A stretch of 7,935 nucleotides of DNA, from positions 1 through 7,935 of the forward strand of contig JAGHSP010000177.1 in NCBI GenBank assembly GCA_018065815.1, written 5' to 3'. The position numbers and the translations under genes are program-made. Shown piece by piece: positions 1-6,831 of this stretch. This DNA is from Candidatus Sodaliphilus limicaballi. Its GTDB lineage: Bacteria > Bacteroidota > Bacteroidia > Bacteroidales > Muribaculaceae. How positions within the stretch are numbered: position 1 is the first letter of the stretch; each line of letters starts with the position of its first letter. Under the pieces are notes generated by a model. It saw only the letters and a list, made by a program, of their open reading frames with translations. It was not told the DNA's origin and did no database searches.

Positions 1-7
1 CTATAAG

Positions 8-45
8 ATAACTTTTACATTTAGATAGCTTTAAAATAACTTTTA
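8..45 (+). promoter_or_regulatory. A/T-rich leader with a 10-bp direct repeat; weak promoter candidate
   Basis: The 60 bases before the first gene are A/T-rich, hold no CpG, and have stops in all three forward frames. The ten-base word ATAACTTTTA occurs at 8-17 and again at 36-45, and ATAACT recurs at 55-60 directly before the start codon. The second copy contains TAACTTTT (37-44), one base off the Bacteroidetes -7 consensus TAnnTTTG. A TTTT at 13-16 lies 20 bp upstream, where a TTTG is expected. This could be a weak promoter for the following two genes, or only the spacer downstream of a gene cut off at the left edge. One forward frame is open from base 2 to a TAG at 26-28, too short to interpret. 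Confidence 0.3.
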
Positions 46-47
46 AA

Positions 48-64
48 ATAGAATATAACTATGG
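48..64. repeat. Left copy of a 17-bp direct repeat flanking the four-helix-bundle gene
   Basis: The 17 bases at 48-64 match 810-826 at 16 of 17 positions; the only difference is A52 against T814. The last 12 bases (ATATAACTATGG) are identical and include the start codon of the gene that follows each copy. The copies are exactly 762 bp apart, a multiple of three. Recombination between them would remove the small gene and leave hsdR with an intact leader and start. Confidence 0.7.
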
Positions 65-807
65 ATAAGCAAGGTTCTGGTGCTGGGAAGCGTAGGGTGC
101 TGCGGGCTGGTGCTCGGTGGCAGGATTTGAGACTTTACCAGAAGTCGGATGTGCTCTATCAGCTCACTTATATCTTTTGCGAGCGTTTCCTTCCCAAATA
201 TGGGGACCGCACCGTGGATCAAATGGTGCAAGCCGCCCGTTCATGCAAGCAGAATATCGTTGAGGGATCGGAAGATGGCAAGACTTCTACCGAGATGGAA
301 CTGAAACTGCTCAATGTGGCTCGAGCCAGCAATAATGAACTTAGAGAAGATTATAAGGATTTTATTAATACTCATAACCTCCTGTTGTGGACTCCCGACC
401 ATCCTCGCTACCAAAAGATGCAAGACTTTACCCGCCAGCACAACTCCCCCGATGACTATCTGCCCCTTGCACCCAAGTGGAGCTGCGAGGAATTTGCTAA
501 CACGGCTCTTACTCTATGTTATCAAGTCGATGCTATGCTCAACCGCTACCTTAAAAATTTAGAGGAACGATTTGTCACGGAGGGCGGAATAAAGGAACGC
601 ATGTATGCCGCTCGTACAGGCTACCGCAAGGAACAAGACGATAAAATGACAAGCCTCATCAGGGAGAACTGCGAACTGAAACAACAACTCGCAACCCTGC
701 AAGCAGCATACGATGACCTGAAACAACGCGCCCTCAATGCCTACAACGACCAAAAGGCAAGAATAGTGGAACTGGAAAACAAACTGAACTTAAACGACAA
801 CAGATAA
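61..807 (+). CDS. Four-helix-bundle 'suffix' domain protein (S23/bAvd-like), R-M associated
   Basis: A 248-residue soluble protein without signal peptide or membrane segments. Residues about 18-175 look like the four-helix-bundle family that includes the S23 intervening-sequence protein and the Avd accessory protein of diversity-generating retroelements. The recognisable core is AARSCKQNIVEGSEDGK (about 58-74) followed by ELKLLNVARASNNELREDY. The longer form with a C-terminal extension is known in Bacteroidetes as the four-helix-bundle suffix family. Residues about 195-245 are rich in E, K, Q and L with heptad-like spacing and probably form a coiled coil. ATG 61 is the first start after in-frame stops in the leader. 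No Shine-Dalgarno sequence is present; ATATAACT precedes the start, as it does before hsdR. The gene lies 15 bp before hsdR on the same strand and is probably co-transcribed with it. Its molecular function is not known; nucleic-acid binding or assembly with the R-M complex is inference from family and position. No reverse transcriptase is visible nearby. It has 37 CpG, very unlike hsdR. Confidence 0.8.
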   Translation: MDKQGSGAGKRRVLRAGARWQDLRLYQKSDVLYQLTYIFCERFLPKYGDRTVDQMVQAARSCKQNIVEGSEDGKTSTEMELKLLNVARASNNELREDYKDFINTHNLLLWTPDHPRYQKMQDFTRQHNSPDDYLPLAPKWSCEEFANTALTLCYQVDAMLNRYLKNLEERFVTEGGIKERMYAARTGYRKEQDDKMTSLIRENCELKQQLATLQAAYDDLKQRALNAYNDQKARIVELENKLNLNDNR

Positions 808-809
808 TT

Positions 810-826
810 ATAGTATATAACTATGG
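810..826. repeat. Right copy of the 17-bp direct repeat, over the hsdR start
   Basis: Partner of 48-64, with 16 of 17 bases identical. It begins three bases after the stop codon of the four-helix-bundle gene and ends in the second codon of hsdR. The pair may reflect how the small gene entered the operon, or simply a shared translation-initiation sequence. Confidence 0.7.
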
Positions 827-3800
827 GATACAATATCATCACAGAGCAAGAGGAATATACAGTGGTAAGTGAATACTCCACTGAGTATAAGAAACTTGAC
901 AAGTATCAGAGTGAGGCAGCCCTTGAAAAGGACTTTATTAAGGCTCTCACTGAGCAGGGGTATGAGTATCTGCCCATCCACAAGGAAGATGACCTTGTGG
1001 AGAACCTGAGGGTGCAGTTGCAGAGGCTCAACAACTATACCTTCACTGATGCTGAATGGGAAAGGTTTTTCAGGGAGAACCTTGCCAACAAGAATGATGA
1101 TATTGTAGCCAAGACTACCAAGATACAAGAGGACTACATCCAAGTGCTCAAGTGTGATAGTGGCGAGAGCAAGAACATCTACCTCATTGACAAGAAGAAT
1201 ATCCACAACAACTTTGTGCAGGTGATCAACCAATATGAAGCCCCCTCCCTGCCTCCCCCTACAGGGGAGGGGCCAAAGTATAGCAACAGGTATGATGTTT
1301 CGATTCTGGTCAATGGTCTGCCCCTTGTGCATGTGGAATTGAAACGTAGGGGTGTGCAACTCAAAGAGGCATTCAACCAAATCAACAGGTATCAGAGGGA
1401 CAGTTTTTGGGCAGGCTGTGGATTGTATGAATATGTGCAGATTTTCATCATCAGCAATGGCACCAACACCAAATACTACTCCAACACCACAAGGGCAAAT
1501 CACCTGAAAGAGCAGCAGGGTGCCACTAAGGGCAAGACCAAGAAGGCAAGCAACTCATTTGAGTTCTCATCATTCTGGACTGACAGCAACAACAAGCCCA
1601 TACTTGACCTCATTGACTTCACCAAGACATTCCTTTCAAAGCACACCTTGCTCAATGTGCTCACCAAGTATTGCATCTTCACCACTGAGAAGATGCTGAT
1701 GGTAATGAGACCATATCAGATAGCAGCAACAGAACGCATTATACAGAGGATAAACATTGCCAACAACTACAAACAGTGGGGCAAGATAGAAGGTGGTGGA
1801 TACATTTGGCACACCACAGGCAGTGGCAAGACACTCACCTCATTCAAGACTGCCCAACTGGCTTCAAGACTTGACTTCATTGACAAGGTGCTCTTTGTGG
1901 TGGATAGAAAAGACCTTGACTACCAGACCATGAAAGAGTATAACAGATTTGAGGAAGGGGCTGCTGACAGCAACTCCTCTACTGCTGTGCTGCAACGTCA
2001 GTTGGAGGACAGGGACAAGAGTGGTGCTTACCACCATTACAAGATAATCATCACCACCATACAGAAGCTCTCTATCTTTGTGCAGAAGAACAAGGGGCAT
2101 GAGGTGTTCAACAAGAGGATTGTCTTTATCTTTGATGAGTGCCACAGGAGCAACTTTGGAGACATGCACATTGCCATCACCAAGAACTTCAAGAAATACC
2201 ACCTGTTTGGCTTTACAGGCACCCCTATCTTTGCTGCCAATGCTGGCACAGGGGGCAATATCAAGTTGAAAACCACCCAACAGGCATCTGGAGACAAACT
2301 GCACACCTACACCATTGTGGATGCCATCAATGATGAGAATGTGCTGCCATTCAGAATTGACTATGTAAACACATTAAAACAGAAGGATGGCATTGTGGAT
2401 AAGCAGGTGAGTGCTATTGACAGAGAGAAAGTGATGTCAGCACCTGAAAGGGTGAGTGAGGTGGTGAAATATATCCTTGAGCACTTTGACCAAAAGACCA
2501 AGAGGTCATCCTACTACTCATTCCGTGCCACACAGAACATTGGTGAAGTGGCAAGTGCAGGCAAAGGCAAGGAAGTGAAGGAGCAGAAACTATCACAGAA
2601 GTTGGCTGGCTTCAATGCAATGTTTGCTGTTGCCTCTATTCCCATGGCAAAGGCATACTACAATGAGTTCAAAAAGCAACAAGCCTCACTGCCAGAAGCA
2701 CAGAAACTGAAGATTGCCACTATCTACTCCTATGGAGCAAATGAAGAGGAGATTGATGGCATACTTGCAGAGGAGAACCCTGAGAGCACCACAAGTCTTG
2801 ACCAGCAGTCAAGGGACTTCCTTGAAGGGGCTATCAAGGACTACAACCAAATGTTCAGCACCAACTATGACACAAGCAATGATAAGTTCCAAAACTATTA
2901 CAAAGACTTGTCATTGAGAATGAAAAACAGGCAGGTGGATTTGCTCATCATTGTGAATATGTTCCTCACAGGCTTTGATGCCACCACACTGAACACTCTC
3001 TTTGTGGATAAGAACCTCAAACAGCATGGATTGATACAGGGTTATAGCCGCACCAACAGAATACTCAACTCCATCAAGACCTTTGGCAACATTGTATGTT
3101 TCAGAAATCTGCAAAAAGAGACTGATGATGCCATTGCGCTTTTTGGAGACAAGGATGCAAGCAGCATAGTGCTTTTGAAGGACTTCCTTTCTTACTATGA
3201 AGGATATGACAACATCAAGGGCAAGCACTGCTATGGGTATAAGGAACTTGTGGAGCAACTGCAAGAAGAGTTCCCTGATGGCAAGCCTGCAATGGGTGAG
3301 CAAGCAGAGAGAAGGTTCATTGGACTGTTTGGTAGCCTGTTGAAGAGTATCAATATCCTGCAATCATTTGACCAGTTTGAGGGCAAGGAACTGCTCACTG
3401 ATGGTGAGATGCAGGACTATCAAAGCCACTACCTGGATCTGAAAGAAAAATGGAGACCAAAACACCCATCAGATAAGGAAGTGATAAATGATGACCTCAT
3501 CTTTGAGACAGAACTCATAAGACAGGTAGAAATCAACATAGACTACATATTGATGCTTGTCAAGGAATATCACAACAGCAACTGCAAGAACAAGGAACTG
3601 CTGGTGAATATCAGCAAGGCAATAGGAGCAAGTATGCAGTTGAGGAGCAAGAAAGACTTGATAGAAAGCTTCATTGCCCAAGTCAATGCAGAAGAAGATG
3701 TGGATGGTGCTTGGGAGCAGTATGTGAAGCAGAAGAAGGAAGAAGACCTTGTGAGCATCATCAATGAAGAAAAGTTGAAGCCAGAGGAAACAAGGAAGTT

Positions 3801-3966
3801 CATAGACAATGCTTTCAGAGATGGTCAAGTGAGAACCACAGGCACTGACATAGACAAGATACTGCCCCCCATGTCAAGATTTGGCGGAGGAGGCAACAGA
3901 ACCACCAAGAAGCAAACAGTGATAGAAAAAATCACTGCCTTCTTTGAAAGATACTTAGGATTATAA
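823..3966 (+). CDS. hsdR: Type I restriction enzyme, R (nuclease/translocase) subunit, EcoR124-type
   Basis: A complete 1047-residue HsdR, close to the 1038 residues of EcoR124I HsdR. With HsdM and HsdS it forms the complex that translocates unmodified DNA using ATP and cuts at a distance. The N-terminal nuclease has Asp158 (RYD), Glu172 and Lys174 (VELK), and a QxxxY motif at 186-190. The D-14-E-2-K spacing equals that of EcoR124I D151/E165/K167. The SF2 motor has Walker A TTGSGKT at 331-337, DECH at 438-441, GFTGTP at 463-468, a TGFD motif at about 716-719 and QGYSRTNR at 739-746. The region after about 770 is the helical C-terminal domain that docks on the methylase core. No frameshift or missing motif is seen, so the protein should be active. 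ATG 823 follows an A/T-rich leader. The gene ends in tandem stops (TAATAA) and a T7 run, without a clear hairpin. Oddities: extreme CpG depletion, and a palindrome-encoded insertion at residues 140-151. hsdM and hsdS are not in the window. Confidence 0.97.
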   Translation: MGYNIITEQEEYTVVSEYSTEYKKLDKYQSEAALEKDFIKALTEQGYEYLPIHKEDDLVENLRVQLQRLNNYTFTDAEWERFFRENLANKNDDIVAKTTKIQEDYIQVLKCDSGESKNIYLIDKKNIHNNFVQVINQYEAPSLPPPTGEGPKYSNRYDVSILVNGLPLVHVELKRRGVQLKEAFNQINRYQRDSFWAGCGLYEYVQIFIISNGTNTKYYSNTTRANHLKEQQGATKGKTKKASNSFEFSSFWTDSNNKPILDLIDFTKTFLSKHTLLNVLTKYCIFTTEKMLMVMRPYQIAATERIIQRINIANNYKQWGKIEGGGYIWHTTGSGKTLTSFKTAQLASRLDFIDKVLFVVDRKDLDYQTMKEYNRFEEGAADSNSSTAVLQRQLEDRDKSGAYHHYKIIITTIQKLSIFVQKNKGHEVFNKRIVFIFDECHRSNFGDMHIAITKNFKKYHLFGFTGTPIFAANAGTGGNIKLKTTQQASGDKLHTYTIVDAINDENVLPFRIDYVNTLKQKDGIVDKQVSAIDREKVMSAPERVSEVVKYILEHFDQKTKRSSYYSFRATQNIGEVASAGKGKEVKEQKLSQKLAGFNAMFAVASIPMAKAYYNEFKKQQASLPEAQKLKIATIYSYGANEEEIDGILAEENPESTTSLDQQSRDFLEGAIKDYNQMFSTNYDTSNDKFQNYYKDLSLRMKNRQVDLLIIVNMFLTGFDATTLNTLFVDKNLKQHGLIQGYSRTNRILNSIKTFGNIVCFRNLQKETDDAIALFGDKDASSIVLLKDFLSYYEGYDNIKGKHCYGYKELVEQLQEEFPDGKPAMGEQAERRFIGLFGSLLKSINILQSFDQFEGKELLTDGEMQDYQSHYLDLKEKWRPKHPSDKEVINDDLIFETELIRQVEINIDYILMLVKEYHNSNCKNKELLVNISKAIGASMQLRSKKDLIESFIAQVNAEEDVDGAWEQYVKQKKEEDLVSIINEEKLKPEETRKFIDNAFRDGQVRTTGTDIDKILPPMSRFGGGGNRTTKKQTVIEKITAFFERYLGL
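1240..1273. repeat. C-rich/G-rich palindromic element inserted in frame in hsdR
   Basis: A run rich in C is followed by its complement. The arms CCTCCCC (1252-1258) and GGGGAGG (1264-1270) surround a five-base loop. The first ten bases (GCCCCCTCCC) can alternatively pair with GGGGAGGGGC at 1264-1273, with one bulge. The segment is read in frame as A140-PSLPPPTGEG-P151, a low-complexity Pro/Gly stretch between the conserved VINQYE and RYDV segments of the nuclease domain. Small palindromes of this kind, giving PPPTGEG-like peptides, occur dispersed in many bacterial genomes; that this is one of them is recognition from memory, not a search. Its base composition differs sharply from the surrounding gene. 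Confidence 0.65.
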
Positions 3967-3986
3967 TAAAGCGTTTTTTTACAGGT

Positions 3987-5162
3987 TCAACGCAGGCGGT
4001 GGCGGTGGTAGTGGTGTCGGCTGTGGGTGAAGAAGTGAATCACGCACAGTGCGTTCACGGCAGCGCCTGTCCAGAAGGCGGCTGCATATCCCATGCGCTC
4101 GGCTACAAGGCCGCCTAGCACCACGCCCAGGCCTATGCCCAGGTCCCACGAAACGAGTAGTGTGGAGTTGGCTGTGCCTCGCTGGTTGCTAGGCGCCAGA
4201 TTGATGAACATGTTGATGAATGCAGGCCACAAGTGCCCGTTGCCCAGGCCAATAAGCACTGCCGAGCCATAGTAGCCCCACGCGTTGGGCACAGCGACAA
4301 AGAGCGTGAACCCCACCACCGAGATTGCCATGCCCAGGGCGGCGTTATACACAATCTTGCCCTTGCGCAGCGAGGAGGCGCCTTCAAGACGCGACACGAT
4401 GAGGCCTACTGCTAATATCAGGAAATAGGTGCCTGTGCTGCTGGTCATCCCCATTGCTTCCTTGCTGTATATGGCAAGGTAGGTGCTGAGCACGCCGTAG
4501 GAGAACCCGAAGCCCATCATGTCGATGAACAGCAGCCACCCGGCAACCAGGAAGAACCGGTCTAGCGAGAGTATGCGTTTGCCCTTGACCAGCGGCCTGG
4601 GGCGCATTTTCACGGTGCTATCGACGGCGAGCCCCGCCCCGGCGATGATGAGCGACAGCCAGAACAGATAGGAGAAATCGTGCAGGGTGTTGTAGAGGCT
4701 CACGGCAACGATAGGGCCTGTGGCCATGGCAAGGTTGTTGCTCAATCCGTAGTAGCCTATGCCCTCGCTGCGCCGCGATGCAGGCAGCACGTCGATGGCA
4801 ACGGTGCTGTTGGCGACCGTCACTCCGCCGAAGGGCGCTCCGTGCAGCGTGCGCACTATCGCAAAGAGCATGAGCGTGCCCGCAGCGAGATAACCAGCAA
4901 AGAAGATGAAAAACAGGAAATAGATGATGAGCAACACCCTCTTGCGCGGAAAGGAATCAACCAGAAACCCGCACAGCGGACGTGCCAGCAGCGCTGTCAC
5001 GGCATAGCCGCTGAGAATGGCGCCTATCACATCCTTGGTGGTGTGGAAGGTCTCGCTCATGTAAAGCGGCAGCAATGGCATGAGCAGGTAGAAGGAGAAA
5101 AACAGCAAGAAGTTTGCTATGTTCACCTTGATGAAATTACCGTTCCACAGTTTGTCTTGCAT
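3987..5162 (-). CDS. MFS transporter, 12 transmembrane helices, substrate unknown
   Basis: A 391-residue major facilitator superfamily protein of the inner membrane. Twelve hydrophobic segments can be followed, the first at about residues 12-34 and the last ending about 15 residues before the C terminus, with a longer polar loop in the middle (MRPRPLVKGKR). A motif-A-like loop, GFLVDSFPRKR at 65-75, follows helix 2. The overall look is that of the drug/sugar efflux-like MFS_1 family, but the substrate cannot be told. The reading frame extends six codons upstream to a GTG at 5180, but that codon lies inside a strong hairpin. The ATG at 5162 gives the usual N terminus (MQDKLWNGNF) and is preferred. 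It lies 71 bp downstream of miaB on the same strand, behind a terminator-like hairpin, and converges on hsdR with a 20-bp gap. The C terminus carries an unusual His/Arg tail (RHHYHRHRLR). Codon use is G+C-rich, as in miaB. Confidence 0.9.
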   Translation of the reverse strand: MQDKLWNGNFIKVNIANFLLFFSFYLLMPLLPLYMSETFHTTKDVIGAILSGYAVTALLARPLCGFLVDSFPRKRVLLIIYFLFFIFFAGYLAAGTLMLFAIVRTLHGAPFGGVTVANSTVAIDVLPASRRSEGIGYYGLSNNLAMATGPIVAVSLYNTLHDFSYLFWLSLIIAGAGLAVDSTVKMRPRPLVKGKRILSLDRFFLVAGWLLFIDMMGFGFSYGVLSTYLAIYSKEAMGMTSSTGTYFLILAVGLIVSRLEGASSLRKGKIVYNAALGMAISVVGFTLFVAVPNAWGYYGSAVLIGLGNGHLWPAFINMFINLAPSNQRGTANSTLLVSWDLGIGLGVVLGGLVAERMGYAAAFWTGAAVNALCVIHFFTHSRHHYHRHRLR

Positions 5163-5171
5163 AGTCGTTAT

Positions 5172-5209
5172 AAAAAACACTAGATAATCTAGAAAACTAG
5201 ACTATCTAG
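5172..5209 (-). terminator. Hairpin plus T-tract between miaB and the MFS gene
   Basis: On the minus strand two 13-base arms (5209-5197 and 5192-5180) pair fully with one G-U wobble, around a TTTT loop. They are followed by TG and six T residues (5177-5172). The plus-strand RNA would have an A-C mismatch instead, so the structure suits transcription from miaB toward the MFS gene. The stem is A/T-rich, which makes it weaker than a classic intrinsic terminator. It contains four CTAG words (5180, 5189, 5197, 5206). It could terminate miaB transcripts, attenuate read-through into the MFS gene, or be a protein-binding palindrome. No convincing separate promoter for the MFS gene is seen between the hairpin and its ATG. 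Confidence 0.6.
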
Positions 5210-5233
5210 AAGTTGTTGAGGTCTGTAATAGAT

Positions 5234-6601
5234 TTACACTTTCTTGCCTTTGAGCGTGGCGCTCGATGCGCTCTCGACGGTGCACATCACCTTGTCGCCC
5301 ACCTGGGTGTCGCCGGCGGGGAACACGATGACCTTGTTCTGCTGCGTGCGGCCGAACATGTCGTCCCTAGAACGCTTGCTGTAACCCTCCACGAGCACTT
5401 CAAACGTCTTGCCCACGTCGGCGCGGTTGCTGCACAGCGACAGCTCGTTCTGCAAGGCAATCATGCGGTTCAGGCGGTCTATCTTCACCTCCTCGGGCAC
5501 GTTGTCGGGCAGGTTCTTGCTGGCAAAGGTGCCGGGACGCTCGCTATACTTGAACATGAACGCCGAGTCAAAGCCCACCTCGCGCATGAGCGACAGTGTC
5601 TCCTGGAAGTCCTCCTCGGTCTCGTCGTGGAAACCGGTGAACATATCGGTCGAGATGCCGCAGTCGGGCATGGCAGCCTTGATCTTGGCGATGCGGTCGA
5701 GATACCACTCGCGGGTGTACTTGCGGTTCATGAGTTTGAGTATCTTGTTGCAACCGCTCTGCACGGGCAGGTGGATGTGGTTGCATATGTTGGCGCGGCT
5801 AGCCATCACGGCGATGATCTCGTCGCTCAGGTCCTCGGGATTGCTGGTGGTGAAGCGCACACGCATCTCGGGCGCGGCATCGGCAACCATAGCAAGCAGG
5901 CCAGCGAGATCGACGGTGGTGCCGTCCTCGTTCTTATACAAATAGGAGTTGACGTTCTGCCCTAGCAGGGTAACCTCTTTGAAACCACGGGCTTGCAGGT
6001 CGGCGAGCTCGTTGAGGATGCTCTGTGGCTCACGGCTGCGCTCGCGGCCGCGGGTGTAGGGCACGATGCAATAGGTGCAGAAGTTGTTGCAGCCGCGCAT
6101 GATGCTCACGAAACCGCTCACCTTGCTGCCGCCCACGCGGGTGGGGATAATGTCGCGATAGGTCTCGGTCTTGGAGAGCTCCACGTTGATGGCCTTCTCG
6201 CCGTTCTCGGCCATGCCGGTGAGTGCAGGAAGCTCGAGATAAGAATCGGGACCTGCCACGATGTCCACGTCATAGTCGTTGATGAGAGTTTCTTTGAGAC
6301 GCTCGGCCATGCAGCCTATAATGCCTATAATCAACCTCTTGGCACGCTTGCGGCGCATGATGTTGAGTTGGTTCAGGCGGTTAAATATCTTCTGCTCGGC
6401 ATTGTCGCGAATGCTGCAAGTGTTGATGAAAATCGCATCGGCCACGTCAAGGTCCTCGGTGGTGTCATATCCCGCCATCTTCATCACGCTGGCAACGACC
6501 TCGCTGTCGGCCACATTCATCTGGCAGCCATAGGTTTCGAGAAACAGCAGTTTGCCGAACTCGCCCTGCGGCGCATCATATTTCAAGTTGAGTTTGTCCA
6601 T
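5234..6601 (-). CDS. miaB: tRNA-2-methylthio-N6-dimethylallyladenosine synthase MiaB
   Basis: A complete 455-residue radical-SAM methylthiotransferase that converts N6-isopentenyl-A37 to the 2-methylthio form in tRNAs reading UNN codons, acting in the cytoplasm. The N-terminal domain has the three ligands of the auxiliary [4Fe-4S] cluster: Cys26 (TYGCQMN), Cys62 (NTCSIR) and Cys97 (GCMAER). The radical-SAM cluster motif CxxxCxxC is Cys171, Cys175 and Cys178, within RGCNNFCTYCIVPYTRGRE, which points to MiaB rather than RimO or MtaB. HLPVQSG and STDMFTGF follow in the SAM-binding barrel. The last 65 or so residues are the tRNA-binding TRAM domain (FEVLVEGYSKRS, MFGRTQQNK). The length is typical. 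The start is ATG 6601, preceded by an A-rich stretch. A promoter lies about 30 bp upstream, and an insertion sequence probably begins just beyond it. The gene is intact and G+C-rich, which suggests core chromosome. Confidence 0.97.
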   Translation of the reverse strand: MDKLNLKYDAPQGEFGKLLFLETYGCQMNVADSEVVASVMKMAGYDTTEDLDVADAIFINTCSIRDNAEQKIFNRLNQLNIMRRKRAKRLIIGIIGCMAERLKETLINDYDVDIVAGPDSYLELPALTGMAENGEKAINVELSKTETYRDIIPTRVGGSKVSGFVSIMRGCNNFCTYCIVPYTRGRERSREPQSILNELADLQARGFKEVTLLGQNVNSYLYKNEDGTTVDLAGLLAMVADAAPEMRVRFTTSNPEDLSDEIIAVMASRANICNHIHLPVQSGCNKILKLMNRKYTREWYLDRIAKIKAAMPDCGISTDMFTGFHDETEEDFQETLSLMREVGFDSAFMFKYSERPGTFASKNLPDNVPEEVKIDRLNRMIALQNELSLCSNRADVGKTFEVLVEGYSKRSRDDMFGRTQQNKVIVFPAGDTQVGDKVMCTVESASSATLKGKKV

Positions 6602-6627
6602 TTTTAAAGTGTTTCAGTTCCAACTTG

Positions 6628-6658
6628 CAAAGGTACGACTTTTTCACGAAAAACGAAA
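6628..6658 (-). promoter_or_regulatory. Bacteroidetes-type promoter of miaB
   Basis: Read on the minus strand, TACCTTTG (6635-6628) fits the -7 consensus TAnnTTTG exactly. TTTC (6658-6655), three of four bases of the -33 box, lies 19 bp upstream. Transcription would start near 6621, giving a leader of about 20 bases before the miaB ATG. Confidence 0.6.
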
Positions 6659-6675
6659 GACGGAGGGCGAAAAAG

Positions 6676-6699
6676 CAGGGCAACCGCATCAAAATTAGC
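6676..6699. repeat. Candidate left terminal inverted repeat of the ISAs1 element
   Basis: The segment starts CAGGGCAACCGCATC and is followed by A/T-rich sequence. It is proposed as the IS end from its resemblance to ISAs1-family termini and its position. It cannot be confirmed without the right end. A second small inverted repeat inside the leader, AATCTG (6716-6721) with CAGATT (6728-6733), may belong to the end structure. Confidence 0.4.
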
Positions 6700-6755
6700 A
6701 TAAACATTCTGTCGTAATCTGCAAAATCAGATTTGTGTTAGGTTTTTCTTGCCTA

Positions 6756-6788
6756 GTATTCGGTTAGATTACATATAATATCGAATAC
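6756..6788. other. Inverted repeat GTATTCG/CGAATAC upstream of the transposase promoter
   Basis: Seven-base perfect arms at 6756-6762 and 6782-6788 are separated by 19 A/T-rich bases. The position, about 45-75 bp before the transposase promoter, would suit a binding site for the transposase or a repressor. A chance repeat in A/T-rich DNA is also possible. Confidence 0.3.
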
Positions 6789-6831
6789 ACTGAAAATCAA
6801 CAGTTTAGTTAACTTTGTTTAACTTAAAAAA

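Noticed and set aside
61..807. Part of a diversity-generating retroelement (Avd role)
   Set aside because: No reverse transcriptase, template repeat or variable repeat is in the window; the neighbour is a restriction gene.
808..1503. 231-codon open frame on the minus strand inside hsdR
   Set aside because: It fully overlaps the conserved HsdR N-terminal domain, shows no recognisable domain, and is explained by the codon pattern of hsdR.
3964..3986. Intrinsic terminator after hsdR (T7 run at 3974-3980)
   Set aside because: No stable hairpin precedes the T run on either strand, so only the T run can be reported.
5163..5180. GTG at 5180 as the start of the MFS protein
   Set aside because: It lies within the arm of the hairpin after miaB and adds six residues (MFFITT) not expected in the family; ATG 5162 gives the usual N terminus.
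4680..5965. Long plus-strand frames opposite the MFS gene and miaB (4680-5183, 5213-5965)
   Set aside because: They are antisense shadows of G+C-rich genes; their translations are low-complexity and rich in His, Ala and Val with no family resemblance.
5993..6607. 204-codon plus-strand frame opposite the N-terminal half of miaB
   Set aside because: Antisense shadow of a highly conserved gene, with no promoter or recognisable product.
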